A DNA stretch of 64,000 nt from contig CBDCCV010000002.1 of NCBI GenBank assembly GCA_965215025.1, positions 1,240,001 to 1,304,000 of the forward strand, read 5' to 3'. The stretch is from CBDCCV01 sp965215025. GTDB taxonomy: Bacteria > Bacteroidota > Rhodothermia > Rhodothermales > Salinibacteraceae. The translations under genes and the position numbers were made by a program. The notes below the pieces were generated by a model. The model was not told where the DNA came from, did no database searches, and saw only the letters and a program-made list of their open reading frames with translations. Shown piece by piece: positions 17,797 through 25,888 of this stretch (position 1 is its first letter; the number at the start of each line of letters is the position of its first letter).

Positions 17797-19167
17797 CTAC
17801 TGCGCGGGCTGCCGGGTGCTGAGCGGCTCGTCGAGGTCGATGGCGGCGCGGCCGTCGCCGGCGCTTTCGCTGGCGGCGACTTCGGCGTCGAGTTCGTCCT
17901 CGGAGGCGGCCACGGCGGAGGCCACCACGGCGTCGCCGGTGATGTTGTTGACCGTGCGGAGCATGTCGAGCGGCCGGTCCACGCCGATGATGAGGGCGAT
18001 CCCCGCCGCCGGCACGCCGAAGTTCTCCAGGATCACGATGAGCATCACGATGCCGGCCGAGGGCACCGCCGCCGTCCCAATCGACGCCAAAACGGCCAGC
18101 AGAATAAGCTCAAGCTGATTCCCGAGCGTGAACTCGAACCCCAAGACCTGCGCGATGAAGACGGCGGCCACGGCCTGGTAGAGCGCCGTCCCGTCCATGT
18201 TGATCGTGGCGCCCAAGGGGAGGACGAAGGAGGAGATTTCTTCTGAGACGCCCAGGTTCTTCTCCACGCACTCCATCGTCACGGGCAGCGTGGCGCCGCT
18301 CGACGAGGTCGAAAAGGCGACGAGCTGCGCGGGCGCGATGCCGGCAAAAAACGCGCTCAGCGGCGTGGCCGTGAAGGTTTTCAGGATGAGCGGGTAGACC
18401 AAGAACACCATCGTCGCCAGGCCCAGCACCACGGCCAGGCAGTAGTACCCGAGCGCGCCCAGGAGGTCGAAAAGCTGCGCCGGGTCGTCCCCCGCGATGG
18501 AGACGATGGCGTCGGCCAGGAGCGCGAAGACGCCGATGGGCGCAAAGAGCATGATGATCTCCACGAGCTTGATCACGAGCGCGAAGAGGGCATCGAAAAA
18601 CGTGATGAGCGGCCCGGCCTTCTCCTTCGGGATCAGGAGGAGACCGATGCCCAAGAGGAGCGAGACGAAGACGATCTGGAGCATGTTGCCGTTGTCGGCG
18701 GCGGCGCTGAAGAAGTTGTCCGGCACCATGTCCTGGAGCGGCTGGAGCGGGCCGCGGCCGGCGGCGTCCTCGGCGTTCATCTCGCTCGCCTCGATGTCGC
18801 CTTGGTAGCGCGCGGCCAGGCTTTCCTGCATCGCGTCCGGCACGGCGTGGCCGGGGTCGAGCACGTTCACGATCACGAGGCCCACCGTAAGCGCGATCAC
18901 GGTGGTCATGACGTAGAGGCCGAGCGTCTTCCCGCCGATGCGCGAGAGCTTCTTCAGATCGGAGAGCGAGGCCACGCCCGTGATCAAGGAGGCGATCACC
19001 AGCGGCACGGCGATGAGCTTCAAGAGGTTCAGGAAGACGGTGCCGAAGGGCGCGATCCAATCGGTCGTGAACCCGACCCAGCCTTGCGTGGCGGCGATCA
19101 TCCCGTAGATGAGGCCCAGCACGAGGCCGATGATGATCTGCCAGTGGAGCTTGCGGTACCAGGGCAT
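17797..19167 (-). CDS. Dicarboxylate/amino acid:cation symporter (DAACS family)
   Basis: A 456-residue inner-membrane transporter of the GltP/DctA/GltPh type, using Na+ or H+ gradients to take up glutamate, aspartate or C4-dicarboxylates. Visible: the serine-rich re-entrant loop AFSTSSSGATLPVTM, the NMDGTALYQAV motif of helix 7 (NMDGT binds cation) and the second hairpin IGTAAVPSAGIVML. The segment between helices 3 and 4 (DPGHAVPDAMQESLAARYQGD) is a hydrophilic insert, and the C-terminus is acidic. Specificity between amino acid and dicarboxylate is not readable by eye. Start MPWYRKLHWQI is the usual N-terminus. Confidence 0.95.
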   Translation of the reverse strand: MPWYRKLHWQIIIGLVLGLIYGMIAATQGWVGFTTDWIAPFGTVFLNLLKLIAVPLVIASLITGVASLSDLKKLSRIGGKTLGLYVMTTVIALTVGLVIVNVLDPGHAVPDAMQESLAARYQGDIEASEMNAEDAAGRGPLQPLQDMVPDNFFSAAADNGNMLQIVFVSLLLGIGLLLIPKEKAGPLITFFDALFALVIKLVEIIMLFAPIGVFALLADAIVSIAGDDPAQLFDLLGALGYYCLAVVLGLATMVFLVYPLILKTFTATPLSAFFAGIAPAQLVAFSTSSSGATLPVTMECVEKNLGVSEEISSFVLPLGATINMDGTALYQAVAAVFIAQVLGFEFTLGNQLELILLAVLASIGTAAVPSAGIVMLIVILENFGVPAAGIALIIGVDRPLDMLRTVNNITGDAVVASAVAASEDELDAEVAASESAGDGRAAIDLDEPLSTRQPAQ

Positions 19168-19337
19168 AAACGGGCGGGGCGGTTGGCGTGAAGGAAACCT
19201 CGGCGCAGCAAACGGCCGTCCGGCGCGCAGAAGGGCGGAAGCGCTGCCAGCGGAACAGTAAGGTAACACACCGCCTGATCAAATTCAGACGCATCTTCTC
19301 TTCCTCGACGCGGCAGGCGCGCTGCCCTAGCCGCGCG

Positions 19338-20858
19338 CTACAGCAGGCTGACGCCCAGCATCGCCAGGAGCGCGCCGGCCAGCGTGCAGAGCGCGTTGAC
19401 GCGGTCGTTCGTCACGCCGCGCCGGCCGCGCACGAGCCGATGCGCGCCGCCTGCTCCGCGCGGGCGCTCCGTCTTCGCGCCGGCCGCTGCGTCGTAGTAA
19501 CGCGCCTGGAGCCAGGCCCCCAGCAGGCTGTCCACGAACGCCGCCGCCACGCCGCTCGCCATTACCAAACCGAACACGAAGGCGCCTTCGATGACAGGCA
19601 GATCGGCCACGGCCCAGGCCGCGAGCGCGACGGAGAGCGCCCCGCCCACGGCGCCGAGCGTCCCCACGAGCGAGACGGCGCCCGAAGAGCCGCGCGGCAC
19701 GCGCCGCCCCGTGCGCAGGCTGATGGGCCGCCCCCTGGCGAGCGTCCCGATCTCCGTGGCCCACGTGTCCGCCGCCGCCGCCGCGAAGGCGCCCAGGAAA
19801 CCGGCGTACCAGAGGAGATCCAGCGGATACACGGCCTGGAGCACGAGGCAGCCCCACGCCACGCCGCCGTTGGCGTAGACCTGCGCGGCGCTGCGCACGG
19901 CGCCCCCTTCGCTCCGCGCGGCGGCTTCTTTTTTCCGCGCGGCGCCCAGCTTCGACAAGAGGCTCGACAAAACGAAAAACGCCAGCGCCGGCACGACCCA
20001 CGCCCAGCCGCCCATCCCCACGATGCTGGCCGCCAGCAGTCCGCCCGCCACAGCGCCGTCCGTCGCCAGGAACCGCGCCCGGTGCGCCCCCCAACCGAAC
20101 GCGACGCCGGCCGCCACGGCGCCCATCAGCCGCCCGCGCGCGTCCGGCGCCTCGTCAAAGACCACCAGCACGACGACGGCGGCCACGGCGATGAAGAGGT
20201 TGTCCCAGCCACGCCGCCCGAGCGCCTCCACAGCCCCCGTCACCCCGGCCACCGCCGCCGCCGCCGCCGCGCCGACTACCGCGAAACCCGACCACGCGAT
20301 CTCCCCCGCCACCCAGAAGCCGAGGAGCGCCCCGCCCGCCAGCACGAACGCGCTGACGACGAACGCCGCCGTCCCCCGCACCGTCTTCGCGCCGCCCTCG
20401 AAAAGCAGCCGTGGCGCGCGCCGAGGCCGCTGCCCCGCCCACGCCGCCGCCGGATCGGCGAGGGCGAGGACGAGGTAGGCCGTCTGAAACGCGAAGACGC
20501 GGCCCGGATCGAGCGACCACGTCACGGCCAACGCGGGAAGCACCGAGAGCGGGAACGCCACCGTCCCGAACGACCGCCGGCGCGCGCCGTGAATACTCAG
20601 GAGCCAACCGCGCGTCCAGGCCGCGAGGTTGATCCCCGCGAACAGAAGCGCGAGCAGATAGACGCCCCCCGGCCCGTCGAAAAACCAGGGCGTAGCCGCT
20701 ACGAAAAGACCCACGCCGACGTGCACGAGCCGGCGCGAGGCCGTGGCGGAGACGCCCGCGAACACCCGCAGCCCCTCGGCGGCGCCGACTAAGCCGCCCA
20801 GCCCTGCTGCTGATGCCAGCAGCGCGTACCAGTCCAAAAACGCTAACAGCACAGACAC
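19338..20858 (-). CDS. Fused phytol/dolichol-kinase-like and DUF92 membrane protein
   Basis: A 506-residue polytopic membrane protein (GTG start) joining two families. Residues about 1-230 resemble the CTP-dependent polyprenol/phytol kinase group (RRLVHVGVGLFVAATPWFF, ALADPAAAWAGQ, EGGAKTVRGTAAFVVSAF), and about 265-506 are DUF92 (TDGAVAGGLLAASIVGMGGW, DTWATEIGTLARGRPISLRTGRRVPRGSSGAVSLVGTLGA, DSLLGAWLQARYYD, TNDRVNALCTLAGAL). In plants and cyanobacteria DUF92 (VTE6) phosphorylates phytyl phosphate and VTE5 phosphorylates phytol, so the fusion could convert a prenyl alcohol to its diphosphate in one polypeptide, for example salvaging geranylgeraniol. That role is inference. Confidence 0.85.
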   Translation of the reverse strand: MSVLLAFLDWYALLASAAGLGGLVGAAEGLRVFAGVSATASRRLVHVGVGLFVAATPWFFDGPGGVYLLALLFAGINLAAWTRGWLLSIHGARRRSFGTVAFPLSVLPALAVTWSLDPGRVFAFQTAYLVLALADPAAAWAGQRPRRAPRLLFEGGAKTVRGTAAFVVSAFVLAGGALLGFWVAGEIAWSGFAVVGAAAAAAVAGVTGAVEALGRRGWDNLFIAVAAVVVLVVFDEAPDARGRLMGAVAAGVAFGWGAHRARFLATDGAVAGGLLAASIVGMGGWAWVVPALAFFVLSSLLSKLGAARKKEAAARSEGGAVRSAAQVYANGGVAWGCLVLQAVYPLDLLWYAGFLGAFAAAAADTWATEIGTLARGRPISLRTGRRVPRGSSGAVSLVGTLGAVGGALSVALAAWAVADLPVIEGAFVFGLVMASGVAAAFVDSLLGAWLQARYYDAAAGAKTERPRGAGGAHRLVRGRRGVTNDRVNALCTLAGALLAMLGVSLL

Positions 20859-20887
20859 GGGGCGGGCGGCTGAAGGGCTACAGAGAA

Positions 20888-21114
20888 GCTCTTAGGAAGC
20901 GAGGCGGGTTTCTGGTCCGTCTACCTGCTCGCTACAGAGCGATTCAATGGATGCCACTGCCGCCCGGAGGGCGTGCGCGCCTCGGCACGCGTGCTGGCTG
21001 CGCCTTGAGGAACGGGAGCGGCGCTTCAACCGCCGCAGCGCTGGCGCTTTTGCCGGACTCGGCTGAAGCTGCTTCGCAGCCGTCCGCTTCGGTCGTTCCT
21101 GCTTCCTAGGAAGC
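20888..21114. repeat. About 230-bp unit bounded by imperfect inverted repeats
   Basis: GCTCTTAGGAAGCGAGG (20888-20904) is an imperfect inverted match to CCTGCTTCCTAGGAAGC (21098-21114); the right copy also contains the palindrome GCTTCCTAGGAAGC. The interior is GC-rich, has no gene, and is full of short hairpins such as GAAGCTGCTTCGCAGC. It fills most of the gap between the DUF92 fusion gene and the HD gene. Confidence 0.4.
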
Positions 21115-21149
21115 CTCTAAGCAAAGGGCCGAGGCGGCGCGGCAGCCGC

Positions 21150-21845
21150 TCAGTCGTCCGTCGCCGTTGGTCCGCCGCTGCCGAGGGCAAGCGCCTCGAA
21201 GCGCTGGAGTTCCTTTTCGAGGCTTGCGCGCAGCGGGGCGAGGCGCTCGTCGTCGTGCCGGCGGGAAGCATCCAGCACGGCGCGGTAGAACCAGCGCTGC
21301 TCCTCGGGGCCGGCGCTCAGACCCGTGCGGTCCTCGGCGCTGGAGAAGATGTCCGTGCCACTGCCGAGGCCCTCGTTCATCGTCCACAGGTTGTGGAGCT
21401 TGTCGGCCAGGCTCACGGCCACGGCCTCGGGGCGCCCCGCGCGCAGCTTGCGGATGTACTCCTCCTTGCGCGCGCGCCAGGGGCGGAAGGCGCCGCTCTC
21501 CGGGTCACGCTTCGTCTCCGTCACCGTTTCGACGAGCGCCGCAACCTCCTCGCCGATGGCCGCACGGAGTTCGGTGCGGCGGAGCTGCGTGCCGTAGGCG
21601 CTTGTGTCTTCAAGCGCGTCGTGGAGGAACGCCGCAGCCACGGTCGCCTCGCCCCATCCGGCGCGCTGCGCGATCATCGCCACGGCGGTGACGTGCGCCA
21701 TCACGGGCACGGCCAGCGGCTCGTCCGGCGGCGTCTTGAACGCGGCGTCGCGCCAGCGGCCTTTGCGGTACGTGCGGTCGTGCCACTGCGCCGCCAGCTC
21801 GGTGGCGTGCTCGATGAGCGGGCTGAGGAGCGGTTGATCGGTCAA
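21150..21845 (-). CDS. HD-domain hydrolase, SpoT/MESH1-like
   Basis: A 231-residue stand-alone HD protein. It matches the hydrolase half of RelA/SpoT: VPVMAHVTAVAMIAQRAG, FLHDALEDT (HD pair), EEVAALVETVTETKR and SLADKLHNLWTM, where the spaced His/Asp residues bind Mn2+. No synthetase or regulatory domain is present, so a small (p)ppGpp or related nucleotide hydrolase is the best guess; other HD_4 proteins have other substrates. Translation most likely starts at a TTG (21845), because the first ATG lies inside the domain. Confidence 0.88.
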   Translation of the reverse strand: MTDQPLLSPLIEHATELAAQWHDRTYRKGRWRDAAFKTPPDEPLAVPVMAHVTAVAMIAQRAGWGEATVAAAFLHDALEDTSAYGTQLRRTELRAAIGEEVAALVETVTETKRDPESGAFRPWRARKEEYIRKLRAGRPEAVAVSLADKLHNLWTMNEGLGSGTDIFSSAEDRTGLSAGPEEQRWFYRAVLDASRRHDDERLAPLRASLEKELQRFEALALGSGGPTATDD

Positions 21846-21882
21846 GATGAGGCTTGCTGCTGATGTGTGGCGTGTTCTCGTG

Positions 21883-21910
21883 GTAGCGTCGTTTGGCCGA
21901 ACGACGCTAC
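21883..21910. repeat. 28-bp palindrome, GTAG...CTAC family, copy 1
   Basis: Left half GTAGCGTCGTTTGG; right half complementary except one G-T pair; centre GGCC. The stem grows one pair further (GG...CC) at 21882/21911. It lies between the HD gene and bshC, with no T run, so it is not a standard terminator. Confidence 0.85.
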
Positions 21911-21981
21911 CGCCGCCGTTTGTAGAAGCCCGACCGCCTTGCGTGCTGCAATGTCAAGGCGGATCGGCCGTCGCCTGTTCA

Positions 21982-23646
21982 TTAAAGCTCCACCACCTGG
22001 TGCGCCGTGGTGTCGAGGGCGAGCGCCTCCTGCAAGCGCGCCAACAGGTCCGGGCCGTACTTGTTCAGGAAGTAAGTTGCGTTCACAGTCCGCTCCTGCA
22101 ACGCGCCGTCCGGGAAAAGATTGACCCGCGCCTTGCCGAGCTGCGCGCGCACGTCGTCCTGACCGCGCTTCTCGGCCTTTATCACGCGGCCTTTGAGCGC
22201 GTCCAGCTCCCCTACGAGCGCCGCCCGCGTCGCCTCGGCGGATTGGGCGAGGGTGGCGTCCACGGCCTCGACCTTTTCCTTGAGCGCGTTCATGGCTTCG
22301 TGAACCGGCCGCGCGGCGTCCTTAAACACAGCGTCCACGTCTACCGTCATGTTCGCCTTGACGAGGCGCTGGAAGAGCCGCTCCGGCGCCTCGCCCACGT
22401 CGGCCATCTCCAAATCGTACTTGTCCAGCACGCGCTGCACCTTGCCCTCGATGAGCGTCGCGCTCGCGCGCGGATAGACCACCGGCATCGGCACGCCGAA
22501 GTGCTCGTAGACGCCCCGGTACTGCGCGAAGTACGAGACCTCGCCCGGCCCGGCCACGTACGCCGCCGTCGGCACGAGGCGGTCCTGCACGAGCGGGCGC
22601 AAGACGACGTTCGGGCTGAAACGCTCCGGCTCGTCGCCCAAGAGCGCGAGCAGTTCGCCTTCGGAAAAGGAGCGCTCCGTCCCGCGCAGCGCGAACGCCT
22701 CGCCGCCCGAGTAGTCGAGCGGGCGGCGCCCGTCGTCCGTCAAGAGGAAGAGATTCGACGGCCGCGCGTTTACCTGCTGATGGTAGCTCTCGGCCAGCTT
22801 TCCGCCCGCCTCCTCGACGCGCGCCGACGACGCCTCGGGCGCCTCGATCTCTTTCCGAAAAAGCGGCGCGGCCAGCTTTTTCAGCCGCCGGTCGTCCGGG
22901 CTGAGGAAGACGAGGCCGGCCTCGGGGAAGAAATGGCGCAGAAGCTGCGCGAAGGCGCCGAGGAGCGTCGTGCCGGGCCGGTACGCCGCGCGCAGGTTTT
23001 CCATGAGCGCCGGCTTGAAGTCCGAGTCCGGCAGCGCGGCGTCCACCTCGCCGATGACGCCTTCGATGCCCTCGCCAAGCTCGATCCGCCCGACGGGGCC
23101 GCCACCGCCTCCGTTCTTAGGACCGGGATAGCGTACGCGGACGACCTCGTTGCGCCGCAGAAGATGCGCCGAGGCCACCTCGTCGAAGTCGTGGTCCTCG
23201 CCTTCGAGCCAGAAGACGGGCACGACGCGGCGGCCCGCTTCCTCGGCCATCTGCCGGGCCAGCTGGAGCGCGGTGATGGTCTTGTAGGGCGTGTAGAGCG
23301 GCCCGGTAAAAAGGCCCACCTGCTGCCCGGTGACGACCGCCACGCTCTCCCCTTCGCGCAAGGCTTCGATGTTTTGGCGCGTTTTTTCGTCGAGCGCGCC
23401 GTCGGCCGTCCAGCGGGCGTTCTGGTCGAGAAGGGCGTCGGCCAGGGCGTCGCGGCCGGGGCGGTCGTAGGCAGCGGCGCGCTCGGCGGCGGCGCGGCGG
23501 TCTTCGGCCTTGCGGAAGTCGCCGGCGAAGAAATCGGCGAGCTTGGCGTAGTCCGCGCAGTACGTGGCGAAGAGCTTAGGGAAGGCGCTAAGCTGAGCAA
23601 AAGGAACGCGGCGGACGTGCTCGGCGGCGGGCGTGTCGGCAGGCAT
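21982..23646 (-). CDS. bshC: Bacillithiol biosynthesis cysteine-adding enzyme BshC
   Basis: Adds cysteine to glucosaminyl-malate, the last step of bacillithiol synthesis in the cytosol. The 554-residue product shows the family hallmarks: VVTGQQVGLFTGPLYTPYKT, VPVFWLEGEDHDFDEV, the central GTTLLGAFAQLLRHFFPEAGL, a long coiled-coil arm (about 380-460, SATLIEGKVQRVLDKYDLEM onward) and the C-terminal FLNKYGPDLLARLQ. BshC is found in Bacillota and Bacteroidota-like phyla. BshA and BshB are not in the window. I start at MPADTPAAEHVRR, 22 codons inside the longest frame, because the family begins with this kind of segment. Confidence 0.96.
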   Translation of the reverse strand: MPADTPAAEHVRRVPFAQLSAFPKLFATYCADYAKLADFFAGDFRKAEDRRAAAERAAAYDRPGRDALADALLDQNARWTADGALDEKTRQNIEALREGESVAVVTGQQVGLFTGPLYTPYKTITALQLARQMAEEAGRRVVPVFWLEGEDHDFDEVASAHLLRRNEVVRVRYPGPKNGGGGGPVGRIELGEGIEGVIGEVDAALPDSDFKPALMENLRAAYRPGTTLLGAFAQLLRHFFPEAGLVFLSPDDRRLKKLAAPLFRKEIEAPEASSARVEEAGGKLAESYHQQVNARPSNLFLLTDDGRRPLDYSGGEAFALRGTERSFSEGELLALLGDEPERFSPNVVLRPLVQDRLVPTAAYVAGPGEVSYFAQYRGVYEHFGVPMPVVYPRASATLIEGKVQRVLDKYDLEMADVGEAPERLFQRLVKANMTVDVDAVFKDAARPVHEAMNALKEKVEAVDATLAQSAEATRAALVGELDALKGRVIKAEKRGQDDVRAQLGKARVNLFPDGALQERTVNATYFLNKYGPDLLARLQEALALDTTAHQVVEL

Positions 23647-23994
23647 GAAGGCTTGGGGTGCGGGCGGGCGGAAAAAAGCGAAGCTCCGCCGGGGGCCGGG
23701 GAGCTTCGTCAAAGGGGCGGGCGCGGTGAGGCTGAACGTTTCTCCTTCGGAGGGGGACTCTCCTTAGCTAACGAGGGATTCAAATCCGCAGTGGCTGCTT
23801 AGTTGAGGGTCGGTCATGATTCGTTCAGGACACCCGGAGGCTGTTTTCAAGTCGTCATTGCGAGGAGCCGCAGGCGACGCGGAGGCCGAAGGTCATGCCT
23901 GTGGTGCAATCTTGGTGGGCCGGCAAACCTCGCGGGATTGCTTCACTAAAGTTCGCAATGACAGCCTTTTTCTGATTTATGACCAAGTCCTCGC
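23647..23994. other. Intergenic region with a dispersed repeat, no gene
   Basis: 348 bases between bshC and the DUF151 gene, both read on the minus strand. It should hold the bshC promoter. The right-hand part is occupied by the inverted-repeat unit at 23854-23962. No coding region recognised. Confidence 0.6.
23854..23962. repeat. GTCAT-type inverted-repeat element, copy 1 (109 bp)
   Basis: Bounded by exact 10-bp inverted ends GTCATTGCGA (23854) and TCGCAATGAC (to 23962). Inside are CGCAGGCGACGCGGAGG and GGGATTGCTTCAC, typical of the CATTGCGAGGAG...GCAATGAC repeats scattered in many bacterial genomes. Too short to code for a protein; a non-autonomous, MITE-like repeat is likely. Confidence 0.8.
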
Positions 23995-24597
23995 TTAGTT
24001 GATCTCGCTCTTGAGCTTGTCGATCTCGTCACGCAGCTTGGCGGCTTTCTCGTAGTCCTCGGTCTCGATGGCCTTTTCCAGCTTTTTCTCCATGCGGCGC
24101 AGGCGCGCGCCGGGGGAGTTGCTCATCTCCTCCTCTTCCTCGAAGGCGGCCTCGCCGGAGCCGCCCGTCATCGGAGCCAGGCTCTCCTCCTCGGCGGGGA
24201 TGCCGGCCTCTTCGAGCACCAAGGCCTCGACGTAGATGGGCGCGTCCACGCGCACGGCCAGCGCCACGGCATCGGAAGGGCGCGCGTCGAGCTGCCCTTC
24301 GTCGCCGCTGTGGAGGTAGCGGATCTTGGCGAAGAACGTCCCCTCGCGCAACTCGTCAATGACCACGTCCACGACCTCGACCTCGACGGACTCGAACGTG
24401 TCGCGCAGCAGGTCGTGCGTCATCGGGCGCGGCGGCTGGATCTTCTCCAGCTCCAGGGCGATGGCCTGCGCCTCGAACGCGCCGATGATGATGGGCAGGC
24501 GGCGGTTGCCATCGACCTCGCCGAGGACGAGCGCGTAGGCGCCGCCGCTCGACGGGCTGGTCGAGAGGCCGATGATATCAACTCGAATGGGGTCCAT
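23995..24597 (-). CDS. DUF151 bifunctional-nuclease family protein with UVR motif
   Basis: A 200-residue protein. Residues about 1-140 are the DUF151/BFN domain (VDIIGLSTSPSSGGAYALVLGE, RRLPIIIGAFEAQAIAL, RPMTHDLL, DARPSDAVALAVRV), for which RNase and DNase activity has been reported in some homologues. The last about 40 residues form a UvrB/UvrC-type helical hairpin (RLRRMEKKLEKAIETEDYEKAAKLRDEIDKLKSEI), usually a protein-interaction element. An acidic linker joins them. No export signal, so cytosolic. Confidence 0.93.
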   Translation of the reverse strand: MDPIRVDIIGLSTSPSSGGAYALVLGEVDGNRRLPIIIGAFEAQAIALELEKIQPPRPMTHDLLRDTFESVEVEVVDVVIDELREGTFFAKIRYLHSGDEGQLDARPSDAVALAVRVDAPIYVEALVLEEAGIPAEEESLAPMTGGSGEAAFEEEEEMSNSPGARLRRMEKKLEKAIETEDYEKAAKLRDEIDKLKSEIN

Positions 24598-24674
24598 CGT
24601 GGTGCGTGAAAGAGGCGGTCTGAAAAAAAGCGAGCGCGGGCGCCGGGGAGATGTGCGCGGGCTGGGCCGATCCG

Positions 24675-25802
24675 CTACGCCGCCCCGGACGAAAAGAGCG
24701 ATTTTTCCAACGCGGCCAAAAACGCCTTGTTCTCGTCCGGCGTCCCGGCCCCCACGCGCAGCCAGCCTTGAAGCTCCGGGTAGCCGCCCATGTTGCGCAC
24801 CAGGACGCCCTCTTCGGCCAGGCGCGCCATGAGCGCCTCGGCCGAAAGCGCCGGTGCTCTGAAGAGGACGAAGTTGGCTTGGGACGGCACCACCTCGACG
24901 CCGTCCATCCTTTGGAGCGCAGCGGTGATCTCGCGGATGGATGCCTGCATCTGTTCGACGCGCTGTTTCAAGAAGTCGGGCCGGCCCAGGAGCGTCAGCG
25001 CGGTGTGCTCGGCGAAGCGGTCCACCATGAACGGCACGCGCGCCTTGAGCATCTCCTGCATGACGGCCGGGCGCCCCATCACGAAGCCGAGGCGCAGGCC
25101 CGCCAGCCCGAACGCTTTGGAGAACGTGCGCATGACGAGCACGTTCGGGTGGCGCTCCAGAAGCGTGAGCGCGCTCGGCTCCGGGTTGAACTCGACGTAC
25201 GCCTCGTCCACAACCACGAAGCCGGGCGCGGCCTCCACCACCGCCTCGACGTCTTCAATCGGCATGGCCAGCCCCGTTGGGTTGTTCGGCGAGGTGAGGA
25301 CCGTGAGCGCCGGCTTCTCCCGGCGGACGGCCTCCAGGATCGCCTCGGTGTCGAAGTGGAGGTCCGCGCGCGGCGCCACGCCGATGAGCCGCCCGCCAAA
25401 GAGGCGCACCACCGATTCGTAGAGCGCGAACATGGGCCGCGGCAGGACCACCGGCGTGCCGCCTGAGATGAGCGTGAGGCCGAGCGTGTGCGTCAGCTCG
25501 TTCGAGCCGTTGCCGATGAGGATGCCGGCGGGGTCGTGCCCAGTGCGCTCAGCCAGCGCGCGGGTGAGGGCGGCGGGCTGGTCGTCCGGGTAGCGGTTGA
25601 AGGGGATCGTGCGCAGGCGCTCGGCGAGTTCGGCCTTGAGGCTTTCGGGGAGGTCGTACGGGTTCTCGTTCTGGTTGAGCTTGACCTGCGTGTCGGGCGG
25701 GACGGCCACGCGGTAGGCTTTCTGCGCGCGCACCTCCGGGCGGATGTAGGCGAGGAGCCGGCTCAGGTCTTCGGCGGTTTGCGTTGTCTCGGCGAGGCTC
25801 AT
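24675..25802 (-). CDS. hisC: Histidinol-phosphate aminotransferase HisC
   Basis: PLP enzyme that transaminates imidazole acetol phosphate to histidinol phosphate. The 375-residue product has NENPYDLPESLK, RYPDDQPAALTRALA, GNGSNELTHTL, LTSPNNPTGLAMP, VVVDEAYVEF, the Lys motif RTFSKAFGLAGLRLGF and RVGAGTPDEN near the end. Start MSLAETTQTAEDL; the 30 residues available upstream would run through the palindrome-bearing gap and are not homologous. It follows hisD on the same strand with an 86-base gap that contains a 28-bp palindrome. Confidence 0.96.
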   Translation of the reverse strand: MSLAETTQTAEDLSRLLAYIRPEVRAQKAYRVAVPPDTQVKLNQNENPYDLPESLKAELAERLRTIPFNRYPDDQPAALTRALAERTGHDPAGILIGNGSNELTHTLGLTLISGGTPVVLPRPMFALYESVVRLFGGRLIGVAPRADLHFDTEAILEAVRREKPALTVLTSPNNPTGLAMPIEDVEAVVEAAPGFVVVDEAYVEFNPEPSALTLLERHPNVLVMRTFSKAFGLAGLRLGFVMGRPAVMQEMLKARVPFMVDRFAEHTALTLLGRPDFLKQRVEQMQASIREITAALQRMDGVEVVPSQANFVLFRAPALSAEALMARLAEEGVLVRNMGGYPELQGWLRVGAGTPDENKAFLAALEKSLFSSGAA

Positions 25803-25846
25803 CGTGGCGTGCTCAGGCTGTGTACGTGTCGGTCTTGGTTGAAGCC

Positions 25847-25874
25847 GTAGCGTCGCAGCGCGCTGCGACGCTAC
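25847..25874. repeat. 28-bp perfect palindrome, GTAG...CTAC family, copy 2
   Basis: Left half GTAGCGTCGCAGCG; the right half is its exact reverse complement. It lies between hisD and hisC inside a likely operon, where it would form a strong hairpin in the transcript without a T run. Confidence 0.9.
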
Positions 25875-25888
25875 CGATGCGCTGGTGC

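Noticed and set aside
21883..21910. Palindrome interpreted as a terminator for bshC
   Set aside because: No T run, and the same palindrome type also sits inside a likely operon (hisD-hisC).
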